Part shown: positions 1-6,277 of the stretch, piece after piece | Layout of the letters: the number at the start of each line of letters is the position of its first letter | Position numbering within the stretch: the stretch's first letter is position 1 | Assembly: GCF_937976295.1 (NCBI RefSeq) | Contig: NZ_CALJRY010000054.1 | Span: 1 to 6,277, forward strand | Direction of reading: 5' to 3' | DNA from: an uncultured Rothia sp. | Lineage (GTDB): Bacteria > Actinomycetota > Actinomycetes > Actinomycetales > Micrococcaceae | DNA length: 6,277 bases | The notes under the pieces: model-generated | Told to the model about the DNA's origin: nothing | The model's database searches: none | Seen by the model: only the letters and a program-made list of their open reading frames with translations | Program-made: the position numbers and the translations under genes

Positions 1-235
1 CGCTCTTGAGCTCCAGACGACCGCGCTTGTTCAGCACCCAGCCGCCCTTCCACTTCTCCTGATCCTCGTAACGGCGGGGGTAACCCTGACCGGGACGAGT
101 CTCAACGTTGTTGAACCAGACGTACTCGGTACCGGCTCGGTTCGTCCATGCCTGCTTACAGGTCACGGAGCAGGTGTGGCAGCCGATGCACTTATCGAGC
201 GCCATCACCATAGCAACTTGTGCCATAACGCGCAT
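1..235 (-). CDS. narH: Nitrate reductase beta subunit NarH, N-terminal 78 codons (cut by window edge)
   Basis: NarH is the iron-sulfur electron-transfer subunit of the membrane-bound NarGHI nitrate reductase. It passes electrons from the haem subunit NarI to NarG on the cytoplasmic side. The visible N-terminus starts MRVMAQVAMVMALDKCIGCH and carries the first ferredoxin-like cluster motif, C16-x2-C19-x2-C22-x3-C26. The NNVETRPGQGYP and KWKGGW segments that follow are close to E. coli NarH. The ATG at 235-233 is chosen because AGGAGG lies 9 bases upstream, inside the end of narG, and the start overlaps the narG stop by one base (TAATG), which indicates translational coupling. The gene runs off the left edge, so the other cluster motifs cannot be seen. 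Identification is firm. Confidence 0.96.
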   Translation of the reverse strand, partial: MRVMAQVAMVMALDKCIGCHTCSVTCKQAWTNRAGTEYVWFNNVETRPGQGYPRRYEDQEKWKGGWVLNKRGRLELKS

Positions 236-3200
236 TAGAAAGTTACCTCCTGGGACTTACGGCGACGGATGTACGAGACGATGTCGCGCTGGTTACCGGT
301 CGGTCCAAGATAGTTGAAGGCGAACGCCTGGTGAGCGTAGCCACCAATCATGTGGGTGGGCTTCAGAAGAATACGGGTCACCGAGTTGTGAATACCACCG
401 CGCTTACCGGTGACTTCAGACTTCGGGCTAACCATACGCTCCTGAGCGTGGTAAACGTAGCAGACGCCCTCGGGCATACGGTGCGAAACAACCGCACGGC
501 CCACGAAGACACCGTTGGTGTTCACACACTCAATCCACTCGCCGTCCTTGACGCCAATCTTCTCAGCGTCCTGCGGGCTCATCCACGCAGTCGGACCACC
601 ACGGAACATGCTCAGCATGTAGTGGTTGTCGAAGTACTGCGAGTGAATTGCCCACTTGTTGTGCGGGGTCAGGTAGCGAACAGCAACCGAAACACCATCG
701 GTAGTACCGAGCTCAGGCTCGTTGTACAGGCCGGTCATATCCAGCGGCGGACGGTAAATCGGCAGAGCCTCGCCCATTTCGTGCATCCAGTCGTGGTCGA
801 GGAAGAAGTGCATACGGCCGGTCAGAGTGTGGAACGGCTTCTTCTTCTCGATGTTGACGGTGAACGGAGCGTAACGGCGACCACCGGTCTCCGAACCGGA
901 CCACTCGGGGGAAGTCATCACGGGCTGCGGTGCGGCCTGGGTCATGGGGAAGGTAATACGACGTTCCTCGTTACCTTCTGCCAGGTCCATCAGATGCAGA
1001 CCGGTCTGCTTCTCGAGCTCCTTGAAGCCCTTAACAGCAACCTCACCGTTAGCGGTACCGGAAATCATGAGGATTGCTTCAGACATCTTCACGTCGGTAT
1101 CCAGTGCCGGACGGCCTGCGCCCTTACCGGAGTCCATCACACCGAATTCCTTAGCCATCTTCGCGACTTCGTCCTTCAGATCGTAAGTGATGAACTTGGT
1201 GGTGGCACCGAGCTTGTCGAACAGCGGGCCAACGGTGGTGTACATGTCGTACAGTGCGCCGTAGTCACGCTCGACAGTGACGAAGTTCGGCATGTTCTTG
1301 CCGGGCACGCCCACCATACCGGGGGTGTTCTTCCAGTCGGGTGCGTGACCGCCGGGCTGAGCAATCTGGCCGGGGGTGTCGTGCAGCAGCGGGACCGAAA
1401 CAATATCCTTACGGACGCCGAGGTGCTTCTTAGCCAGGCGAGTGAACTCGTATGCCAGAGCCTTGAAGGTCTCGTGGTCGGTCTTTGCCTCCCACGGCGG
1501 GTCAATTGCCGGGGAGAACGCGTGCAGGAACGGGTGCATATCGGTCGAGGAGATATCGTGCTTCTCGTACCAGGTAGCAGTCGGCAGAACGATGTCAGAC
1601 AGCAGGGTCGTGGAGGTCATACGGAAGTCCGAGGTGACCAGCAAATCCAGCTTGCCCTGAGGTGCGTCGTCGACCCACTTCACTTCGTTCGGGTGCTTCT
1701 CCGCGTCGGAGCCCTGGACGTTGTCCATGCTACCGACCAGGTGCTTCAGGAAGTAGCTCTCACCCTTAGCGGAGGAACCGAACAGGTTCGAACGCCACAG
1801 GGTCAGGGTACGAGGCCAGTTGACGGGGTTGTCGACGTCCTCAACGGAGAATTCCAGATCACCGGAGTTCAGGCGCTGTGCAATGTAGTCCGCGTTCGAG
1901 GAAGCCTCGCCGCGTGCCACTGCCTGCTCTGCCTTATCAGCCAGTTCCATCGGGTTCTCGGGGAACTGCGGGAAGAACGGCATCCAGCCCATGCGCACGG
2001 AGCGTGCCACAACGTCAGCAGTGTGAACATCGCGCAGCTCACCCTTAGCCAGCGGGGACTGCAGGTAATCGGTGGAGTATGCATCCTGACGGAACTGGTC
2101 AGTGTGCATGTACCAGAAGCCGGTACCAATCATGTGACGCGGCGGGCGGCTCCAGTCCAGAGCGTTAGCAATGTTGGTCAGACCGGTCAGCGGACGTGCC
2201 TTCTCCTGGCCCACGTAGTGAGCCCAACCGCCACCGTTACGGCCCTGGCAACCGGTCAGGTTCAGCAGGGCGAGGATAGCGCGGTAGGTGGTGTCAGCGT
2301 GGTACCACTGGCAGATACCTGCACCGAAGATAATCATGGAGCGGCCGCCGGAATCCAGGGCGCTCTTAGCGAACTCGCGGGCAACGCGAATAACAGCCTC
2401 GGCGGGGACAGAAGTAATCTGTTCCTGCCATGCCGGGGTGTTCTGGACGTTCCAGTCCTCGTAGTCCTTAGCCCAGGTACCGGGCAGGCCCTCGCGGCCC
2501 ACACCGTAGTGTGCCAGCATGATGTCGAAGACAGTGGTGACTTCGTGGCCTTCAACGTAGGCTACGGGCACACCGCGGGTAATGACGTCGCCGTGACCCT
2601 TCGGGTTATCGAAGGTCGGCATCTTGATTTCCACGGCTGCGGTCTGGCCCTGGGGCAGGTCGCGAATCGACAGAATCGGCTTACGACCCTGCAGGTCCAG
2701 GTTCCACTTGCCCTGGTCTTCCTGAGCGTAACGGTGACCCATGGTGCCGTTGGGCACGAAGACCTCACCGGTCTCGCGGTCCATCAGGACAGGCTTGAAG
2801 TCAGCGTTCTGCTGCTCAGCCTCACCAGCAAGCTTTGCAGCGGTCAGGAACTTGGAGGGGACCTTCACGCCGTCTTCGCGGGTTTCCAGGGTGACCAGGA
2901 AGGGAAGGTCGGTGTAGGTCAGGGAGAAGTCCTCGAAGAACTCGACACGCTGGTCGACATAGTTCTCCTTGAGGATGACGTGACCCATTGCCATAGCCAG
3001 TGCCGCGTCGGTACCTGCCTGTGCGGGCAGCCACTCGTCAGCAAACTTGGTGTTGTCGGCGTAGTCGGGGCTCACGGTGACAACCTTGGTACCGCGGTAG
3101 CGGACCTCGGAGACCCAGTGAGCATCCGGGGTACGGGTCAGCGGAACGTTTGCGCCCCACATGATGAGGTATGCAGCGTCCCACCAGTCGCCGGACTCGG

Positions 3201-3954
3201 GAACGTCGGTCTGGTCGCCGAAGACCTGCGGGGAAGCCACGGGAAGGTCGGCATACCAGTCGTAGAAGCTGGTCATGACACCACCGGTCAGCTGGATGTA
3301 GCGAACACCCGCGCTGAAGGAGGTCATGGACATTGCCGGAATCGGGGTGAAGCCGGTGTTACGGTCGGGACCGTAGTACTTGATGGTGTGCACGTGAGCA
3401 GCAGCCATCAGCTCAAGAGCCTCAGCCCAGGTCGAGCGCACCAGACCACCCTTACCACGTGCGTTAACGTAGCGTGCACGCTTGGCGGGGTCGGACACGA
3501 TGGAGTGGAAGGCGTCCACGGGATCGTTGTGGATTGCCTTCGCTTCGCGGTACATCTCCAGCAGGAGACCGCGAACGTAGGGGTACTTAACGCGAGTGGG
3601 AGAGTAGGTGTACCACGAGAACGCTGCACCGCGGGGGCAGCCGCGGGGCTCGTACTCGGGGCGGTCGGGACCAACCGTGGGGTAGTCGGTTTCCTGTGCT
3701 TCCCAGGTGATAATGCCATCCTTGACATACACCTTCCAGGAGCAGGAGCCGGTGCAGTTCACGCCGTGGGTAGAGCGAACTTCCTTATCGTGGCTCCAAC
3801 GGTCGCGGTAGAAGGCGTCACCTTCACGGCCGCCTTCACGGAAGACGGCGCGGCCGTCTTCAGTCTCATCCCAGCGGGAGAAGAACTTACCGAACTTAAT
3901 CAGCTGATCGGTAAGGGGGCCATCCGGGCCCTTAATCTGTGATGCTTGTTCCAT
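235..3954 (-). CDS. narG: Respiratory nitrate reductase alpha subunit NarG (complete, 1239 aa)
   Basis: This is the catalytic molybdoenzyme subunit of NarGHI. It reduces nitrate to nitrite with quinol-derived electrons, in the cytoplasm at the membrane. Seen in the sequence: the FS0 [4Fe-4S] ligand set H63-x3-C67-x3-C71 plus C106, in the segments RSTHGVNCTGSCSWK and EPRGCPRGA. Asp236 in YDWYADLPVASP matches the E. coli Mo-ligand Asp222. TDVPES and RTPDAHW follow, typical of the bis-MGD pocket. The C-terminal molybdopterin-dinucleotide-binding domain covers roughly residues 1046-1225. Length is close to E. coli NarG (about 1247). No twin-arginine or secretion signal is present, as expected for the cytoplasmic Nar enzyme. 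The start is the ATG at 3954; a TTG three codons upstream is in frame but has no ribosome binding site. The gene has almost no TTA, CTA or TCA codons, a sign of strong codon selection. It is complete, with no frameshift seen. Confidence 0.98.
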   Translation of the reverse strand: MEQASQIKGPDGPLTDQLIKFGKFFSRWDETEDGRAVFREGGREGDAFYRDRWSHDKEVRSTHGVNCTGSCSWKVYVKDGIITWEAQETDYPTVGPDRPEYEPRGCPRGAAFSWYTYSPTRVKYPYVRGLLLEMYREAKAIHNDPVDAFHSIVSDPAKRARYVNARGKGGLVRSTWAEALELMAAAHVHTIKYYGPDRNTGFTPIPAMSMTSFSAGVRYIQLTGGVMTSFYDWYADLPVASPQVFGDQTDVPESGDWWDAAYLIMWGANVPLTRTPDAHWVSEVRYRGTKVVTVSPDYADNTKFADEWLPAQAGTDAALAMAMGHVILKENYVDQRVEFFEDFSLTYTDLPFLVTLETREDGVKVPSKFLTAAKLAGEAEQQNADFKPVLMDRETGEVFVPNGTMGHRYAQEDQGKWNLDLQGRKPILSIRDLPQGQTAAVEIKMPTFDNPKGHGDVITRGVPVAYVEGHEVTTVFDIMLAHYGVGREGLPGTWAKDYEDWNVQNTPAWQEQITSVPAEAVIRVAREFAKSALDSGGRSMIIFGAGICQWYHADTTYRAILALLNLTGCQGRNGGGWAHYVGQEKARPLTGLTNIANALDWSRPPRHMIGTGFWYMHTDQFRQDAYSTDYLQSPLAKGELRDVHTADVVARSVRMGWMPFFPQFPENPMELADKAEQAVARGEASSNADYIAQRLNSGDLEFSVEDVDNPVNWPRTLTLWRSNLFGSSAKGESYFLKHLVGSMDNVQGSDAEKHPNEVKWVDDAPQGKLDLLVTSDFRMTSTTLLSDIVLPTATWYEKHDISSTDMHPFLHAFSPAIDPPWEAKTDHETFKALAYEFTRLAKKHLGVRKDIVSVPLLHDTPGQIAQPGGHAPDWKNTPGMVGVPGKNMPNFVTVERDYGALYDMYTTVGPLFDKLGATTKFITYDLKDEVAKMAKEFGVMDSGKGAGRPALDTDVKMSEAILMISGTANGEVAVKGFKELEKQTGLHLMDLAEGNEERRITFPMTQAAPQPVMTSPEWSGSETGGRRYAPFTVNIEKKKPFHTLTGRMHFFLDHDWMHEMGEALPIYRPPLDMTGLYNEPELGTTDGVSVAVRYLTPHNKWAIHSQYFDNHYMLSMFRGGPTAWMSPQDAEKIGVKDGEWIECVNTNGVFVGRAVVSHRMPEGVCYVYHAQERMVSPKSEVTGKRGGIHNSVTRILLKPTHMIGGYAHQAFAFNYLGPTGNQRDIVSYIRRRKSQEVTF
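245..250 (-). promoter_or_regulatory. Ribosome binding site of narH inside the narG 3' end
   Basis: The minus strand reads AGGAGG here, 9 bases before the narH ATG and within the last codons of narG. It is a near-ideal Shine-Dalgarno sequence. Together with the one-base stop/start overlap it supports coupled synthesis of the alpha and beta subunits at similar levels. Confidence 0.85.
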
Positions 3955-3990
3955 ACTGCCCAATATATCTGAAATTTGGCATGGAAAATA
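3955..3990 (-). promoter_or_regulatory. Probable narG promoter, likely giving a leaderless mRNA
   Basis: On the minus strand TATATT (3967-3962) is a good -10 hexamer. Only seven bases, GGGCAGT, separate it from the narG ATG at 3954, so transcription would begin at or next to the A of the start codon. No Shine-Dalgarno sequence precedes that ATG. Both facts fit a leaderless transcript, which is common in actinobacteria. The -35 position (around 3990-3985, TATTTT) is poor, which would fit activator dependence, but no recognisable FNR, CRP/GlxR or NarL site is visible. This is inference from spacing only. Confidence 0.5.
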
Positions 3991-4032
3991 CGAGATAAAA
4001 ACCTTGCCTAATTCATGCGAAATAAGGGTGTT

Positions 4033-5226
4033 TTAGACCGTAAGCCAGGCAGAAATTCCGCCCTCCAACATATACACAGAACGCCCTACCAAAGGGGCAA
4101 TTTCGCGAGCCGCCTCAACCGTTCTAGCGTATCCAGTGCAGTAAATAACGATTTTCTGGGCATTTGCGGGGATTTTACGCTCAATCAAGGCCTTTAAAAC
4201 ACTATTCCGACCGGCCTCCAGCAACTCAGTCAGAGGAAGATTAATAGCGCCATCAATAGCGAAAGCTTCGAATTCCACCTGCTCACGGACGTCCAAAAGG
4301 GCAATATTTTCATCCGATGACAGCTTTTTAAGGTCCTGGGCACTTATGGGACGAGGCGTCGAATCAGTAGAAGAGCTAGTAAAATCCTGAGAAATATTAC
4401 GAATTGTTACATAATTTTTGGGCTTATAACTCGTTTCTTGAGGCAAAACGACACTTTTCTTAGGTACAGCTTGCACGCTAGCTACGAGAGGTATATATTC
4501 CCACCTCCCGCTTAACGCCGAATATAGGCCAACCTCACCCATGAGTGGCTCCCCCACCCCGGTCAACAGCTTCACTGCCTCCATAGCCATAGCAGCACCC
4601 ACCACACCAGCCATAGCGCCCACCACGCCAGCAGTACTACACGAAGGCACACTACCGGCAGCAGGAGCATGAGGGTACAAATCCTCATACACCGGACCGT
4701 GTCCCGCCCAAAACACACTCAACTGCGCATCAAAGCCAAGAATCGCAGCCCACACATGCGCAATCCCAGCACGCGCCGCCGCCGCCGACACCATATAACG
4801 CGACTCAAAATTATCGCTACCATCCAGCACCAAATCAGCGCCAGACAGCAAATCATCAACATTCGCCTCCGTTAAACGCTCACGCACCGGCACAACCTCA
4901 ATAAAAGGATTCAGCGAGCGCAAAGACTCAGCGGCAGAGTCAGCCTTAGAATTACCCACCCTGGCGTGCGTATGAATCACCTGGCGGTGCAGATTCGAAG
5001 CATCCACGACGTCATCATCAACCACCACAATCTGACCGACCCCGGCACCCGCCAGGTACAGCAGCGCGGGAGCACCCAAACCGCCAGCGCCAAGCACCAC
5101 CACTCGCGCACGCTTGAGTGCCAGCTGAGCCTCGTAACCCATTTCAGGCAGAATCAGCTGACGAGAATAGAACGCACGCTCAGCGGCAGAGAGCTCGCTC
5201 GCGCTACGAGAAGCATGAGAAGACAT
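4033..5226 (-). CDS. moeZ: MoeB/ThiF-type adenylyltransferase fused to rhodanese domain (MoeZ/MoeBR-like, 397 aa)
   Basis: The family adenylates the C-terminal glycine of a ubiquitin-like carrier (MoaD; in some actinobacteria also the cysteine-synthesis carrier CysO), and its rhodanese domain then supplies sulfur to form the thiocarboxylate. The N-terminal E1-like domain (about 15-250) shows YSRQ (20-23), the ATP loop GAGGLGAP (46-53), SNLHRQ (78-82), K94, DGSDNF (135-140) with R143, and the conserved Cys196 in VPSCS. The C-terminal rhodanese (about 295-397) has LLDVRE and the active-site loop C363-TGYA-R368. Both zinc-binding CxxC pairs of E. coli MoeB are absent: the first site reads V179-YE-D182. 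The ATG at 5226 is chosen because GAGGA lies 6 bases upstream; in-frame starts at 5241 and 5244 lack one. DNA from the inter-domain linker onward is markedly AT-rich. MoeZ is favoured over ThiF because of the Moco and nar neighbours, but the exact carrier is not proven. Confidence 0.87.
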   Translation of the reverse strand: MSSHASRSASELSAAERAFYSRQLILPEMGYEAQLALKRARVVVLGAGGLGAPALLYLAGAGVGQIVVVDDDVVDASNLHRQVIHTHARVGNSKADSAAESLRSLNPFIEVVPVRERLTEANVDDLLSGADLVLDGSDNFESRYMVSAAAARAGIAHVWAAILGFDAQLSVFWAGHGPVYEDLYPHAPAAGSVPSCSTAGVVGAMAGVVGAAMAMEAVKLLTGVGEPLMGEVGLYSALSGRWEYIPLVASVQAVPKKSVVLPQETSYKPKNYVTIRNISQDFTSSSTDSTPRPISAQDLKKLSSDENIALLDVREQVEFEAFAIDGAINLPLTELLEAGRNSVLKALIERKIPANAQKIVIYCTGYARTVEAAREIAPLVGRSVYMLEGGISAWLTV

Positions 5227-5232
5227 AGGGGT

Positions 5233-5237
5233 TCCTC
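5233..5237 (-). promoter_or_regulatory. Ribosome binding site that fixes the moeZ start
   Basis: The minus strand reads GAGGA here, 6 bases before the ATG at 5226. It lies downstream of the two alternative in-frame starts (ATG 5241, TTG 5244), so it can serve only the 5226 start and shortens the longest reading by six residues. Confidence 0.7.
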
Positions 5238-5257
5238 GCATCAAGTAGTAGAGGTGG

Positions 5258-5285
5258 CTTGAACTTTAGGGATCCAAGCTTCAAG
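5258..5285. repeat. Dyad CTTGAA-N16-TTCAAG upstream of moeZ
   Basis: A perfect 6-base inverted repeat, CTTGAA (5258-5263) and TTCAAG (5280-5285), is separated by 16 bases. It sits between the hairpin after moaE and the moeZ ribosome binding site, where a promoter for moeZ would lie. It might be an operator or a small mRNA stem. Half-sites this short can arise by chance, and no clear -10/-35 pair is seen beside it. Confidence 0.25.
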
Positions 5286-5289
5286 GAGA

Positions 5290-5327
5290 ATAAGCCTGCC
5301 CGAGAGAAATCCCCCTGACAGGCTTAT
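5290..5327 (-). terminator. Stem-loop after moaE, candidate intrinsic terminator or attenuator
   Basis: Perfect 9-base arms ATAAGCCTG and CAGGCTTAT (5290-5298 and 5319-5327) flank a 20-base loop, and further pairing is possible at the stem base of the loop. The structure starts 27 bases after the moaE stop. On the minus strand the downstream arm runs into TTATTCTCCTT, which is T-rich but interrupted by C, so termination is likely partial. The plus-strand tail (ATAGAG) is not T-rich, so minus-strand action is favoured. It may reduce read-through from mog-moaE into moeZ, or it may be a processing or stability element. Confidence 0.55.
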
Positions 5328-5353
5328 ATAGAGATATCAGAATGTTCAGAAGG

Positions 5354-5860
5354 CTAAGCGGGCGAAGTGTCCACGCCAACCCACTCGATGCTTCCATCGA
5401 GCAGTTCCTGTTCCTTCCAAATCGGCACACGAGCCTTCACCCGGTCAGCCACCAGCTCGCAGGCATCAAACGCGCGGCCGCGGTGAGCAGCCGCCGCCAT
5501 CACGGTCAGAGCCGACTCGCCAATAGCAATCGGACCCACACGGTGCACAGCCCACAGACGCACGCCGTCCAGCTCGGCGGCAACCTCGGCGGCAACCTCC
5601 GCAATATACTCACGGGCCTGCGGATGCGCGCTATAGGACAGCCCGCGCACCGCGCTACCGTGATCATGGTTGCGCACAATGCCGTCAAAAATTACCAGGG
5701 CACCCATGGCGTCAGTCATAACCTCAGCCTTAGCCGCTGCGTACAGCGGTTCCAGGGGCGCCTCCGTAATATCGGTGAACACCACGGTCGAGCCGCTCGG
5801 CTCAGCACCGTGCGCGCCCGAATGATCCAAGGGTTCTTCCTTCTGCGGCTTAGTGGTCAT
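5354..5860 (-). CDS. moaE: Molybdopterin synthase catalytic subunit MoaE (168 aa)
   Basis: MoaE, with thiocarboxylated MoaD, converts cyclic pyranopterin monophosphate (precursor Z) to molybdopterin in the cytoplasm by adding the two dithiolene sulfurs. The core shows FDGIVRNH (58-65), matching FVGRVRNH of E. coli MoaE, then VHRVG (105-109), H126-R127 in AAHRGRAF, and both catalytic-region lysines, K142 and K149, in VKARVPIWKE. The length exceeds E. coli MoaE (150 aa) mainly through a charged N-terminal extension of about 25 residues rich in His, Glu and Gly. The start is the ATG at 5860, with GGAGGA 5 bases upstream; a TTG at 5896 is an unsupported longer reading. The gene starts inside the upstream mog gene (11-base overlap), so the two are probably coupled. 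The partner moaD is not in the window. Confidence 0.94.
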   Translation of the reverse strand: MTTKPQKEEPLDHSGAHGAEPSGSTVVFTDITEAPLEPLYAAAKAEVMTDAMGALVIFDGIVRNHDHGSAVRGLSYSAHPQAREYIAEVAAEVAAELDGVRLWAVHRVGPIAIGESALTVMAAAAHRGRAFDACELVADRVKARVPIWKEQELLDGSIEWVGVDTSPA

Positions 5861-6277
5861 GGTAGTCCTCCATCTGACGGCAAATGTGCTCAACAAGCGG
5901 ATCGAGGGTTGCCACGCCGTCCTTCACGCCACCGCGCGAACCAGGCAGGGTCATCACGAAGGTACGGTCAATCACGCCCGCCACGCCGCGTGAAAGCACC
6001 GCCGAGGGAACATTCTTCAGACCGTTCATCCAGAAGGCGTGCATGATGCCGGGCACTTCCTTATCCAGGTGGGGACGAACCGCCTCCACGGTCTGGTCGT
6101 CAGAGTTTAGGCCGGTGCCGCCGCTGGTCAGGATGAACGTCGGCAGGTTACCGTTCTTCTTGCCCTCGGTGACCAGGGTGTTGAAGTACTCGACAATATC
6201 GCGGTCCTCGATGACCACAGCGTCCGGGGTGTCGAAGCCGCGCGAGCGCAACCACTCCACGGCGATGGGACCGGACT
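5850..6277 (-). CDS. mog: MogA/MoaB-family molybdopterin adenylyltransferase, C-terminal part (cut by window edge)
   Basis: The family binds molybdopterin and transfers AMP to it, which prepares it for molybdenum insertion by MoeA. About 142 codons are visible. The reading frame stays open to the right edge (SGPIAVEWLRSRGF), and SGP-x-x-VEWL is a usual internal motif near the N-terminus of the family, so the true start lies outside the window; the GTG at 6260 is not a convincing start. The diagnostic pterin-binding motif TSGGTGLNSDDQTVEA (codons at 6128-6081) fits TxGGTG-x4-D-x-T-x-EA. Then come VLSRGVAG and the loop LPGSRGGVKDG, also typical. The stop TAA at 5852-5850 lies inside moaE. Whether it is orthologous to MogA or MoaB cannot be settled from this fragment; the symbol is a best guess. 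Confidence 0.88.
   Translation of the reverse strand, partial: SGPIAVEWLRSRGFDTPDAVVIEDRDIVEYFNTLVTEGKKNGNLPTFILTSGGTGLNSDDQTVEAVRPHLDKEVPGIMHAFWMNGLKNVPSAVLSRGVAGVIDRTFVMTLPGSRGGVKDGVATLDPLVEHICRQMEDYHDH
5866..5871 (-). promoter_or_regulatory. Ribosome binding site of moaE inside the mog/moaB 3' end
   Basis: The minus strand reads GGAGGA, 5 bases before the moaE ATG at 5860 and within the last codons of the upstream gene. It decides the moaE start and supports translational coupling. Confidence 0.82.

Noticed and set aside
331..3942. A 1203-codon open reading frame on the plus strand
   Set aside because: It lies in exact codon register opposite narG and is explained by absence of TTA/CTA/TCA codons in narG. 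Its translation shows no recognisable domain.
3961..3963. TTG as the narG start, giving three extra residues
   Set aside because: No ribosome binding site precedes it, it overlaps the likely -10 hexamer, and the ATG at 3954 is the more usual start codon.
3951..3984. Imperfect dyad around the narG -10 (CCATGCCAA ... TTGGGCAGTATGG)
   Set aside because: It needs bulges to pair, and its half-sites match no regulator consensus I know; chance is the simpler explanation.
3990..4032. Possible terminator after moeZ (CCTT...AAGG followed by TTTTT)
   Set aside because: The stem is only four base pairs with a loop of about 18 bases, too weak to call an intrinsic terminator despite the T-run.
5270..5281. 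Adjacent GGATCC and AAGCTT sites resembling a cloning junction
   Set aside because: The flanks are natural continuous sequence between two same-pathway genes, and no vector-like sequence is present. Two abutting hexamers can occur by chance.
5861..5896. TTG at 5896 as an earlier moaE start
   Set aside because: The extra residues would be read out of the mog/moaB coding sequence, and the strong GGAGGA sits just before the ATG at 5860.
1..6277. CRISPR arrays, tRNA/rRNA genes, insertion sequences or transposases
   Set aside because: No regular direct repeats, RNA gene signatures, terminal inverted repeats or transposase-like frames were seen; the window is filled by the five genes listed.

Overview
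The window is a single-strand block of anaerobic nitrate-respiration and molybdenum-cofactor (Moco) genes. All genes read right to left on the minus strand. In transcription order they are: the 3' part of a MogA/MoaB-family gene, moaE, a two-domain MoeB/ThiF-rhodanese protein (moeZ/moeBR type), narG, and the first 78 codons of narH. The genes narJ and narI would be expected beyond position 1, but they are not in the window.

The NarG sequence is of the actinobacterial type: YDWYAD around the Mo-ligand aspartate, no Tat twin-arginine signal, and a short divergent N-terminus. Base composition is moderate for an actinobacterium: narG is clearly GC-rich by eye, while part of moeZ is much poorer. 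A moderate-GC Micrococcaceae member such as Rothia fits well, but this is an inference from protein resemblance and composition, not proof.

Layout: 1-235 narH (partial); 235-3954 narG, sharing one base with narH (TAATG); 3955-4032 a short AT-rich gap with a probable narG promoter; 4033-5226 moeZ-like gene; 5227-5353 a gap with a strong hairpin (5290-5327) and a weaker dyad; 5354-5860 moaE; 5850-6277 mog/moaB (5' end missing), overlapping moaE by 11 bases. No stretch over 300 bases lacks a gene.

The genes form one functional story. MoeZ adenylates and sulfurates the small MoaD protein. MoaE with MoaD builds the dithiolene of molybdopterin. Mog/MoaB adenylates molybdopterin before Mo insertion. 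The finished bis-MGD cofactor is needed by NarG, which reduces nitrate at the cytoplasmic face using electrons passed through NarH. A moaD gene is not visible here. I found no new biological system. The points most worth a second look are the MoeZ protein without its zinc cysteines, the likely leaderless narG mRNA, the codon bias of narG, and the AT-rich patch inside moeZ.
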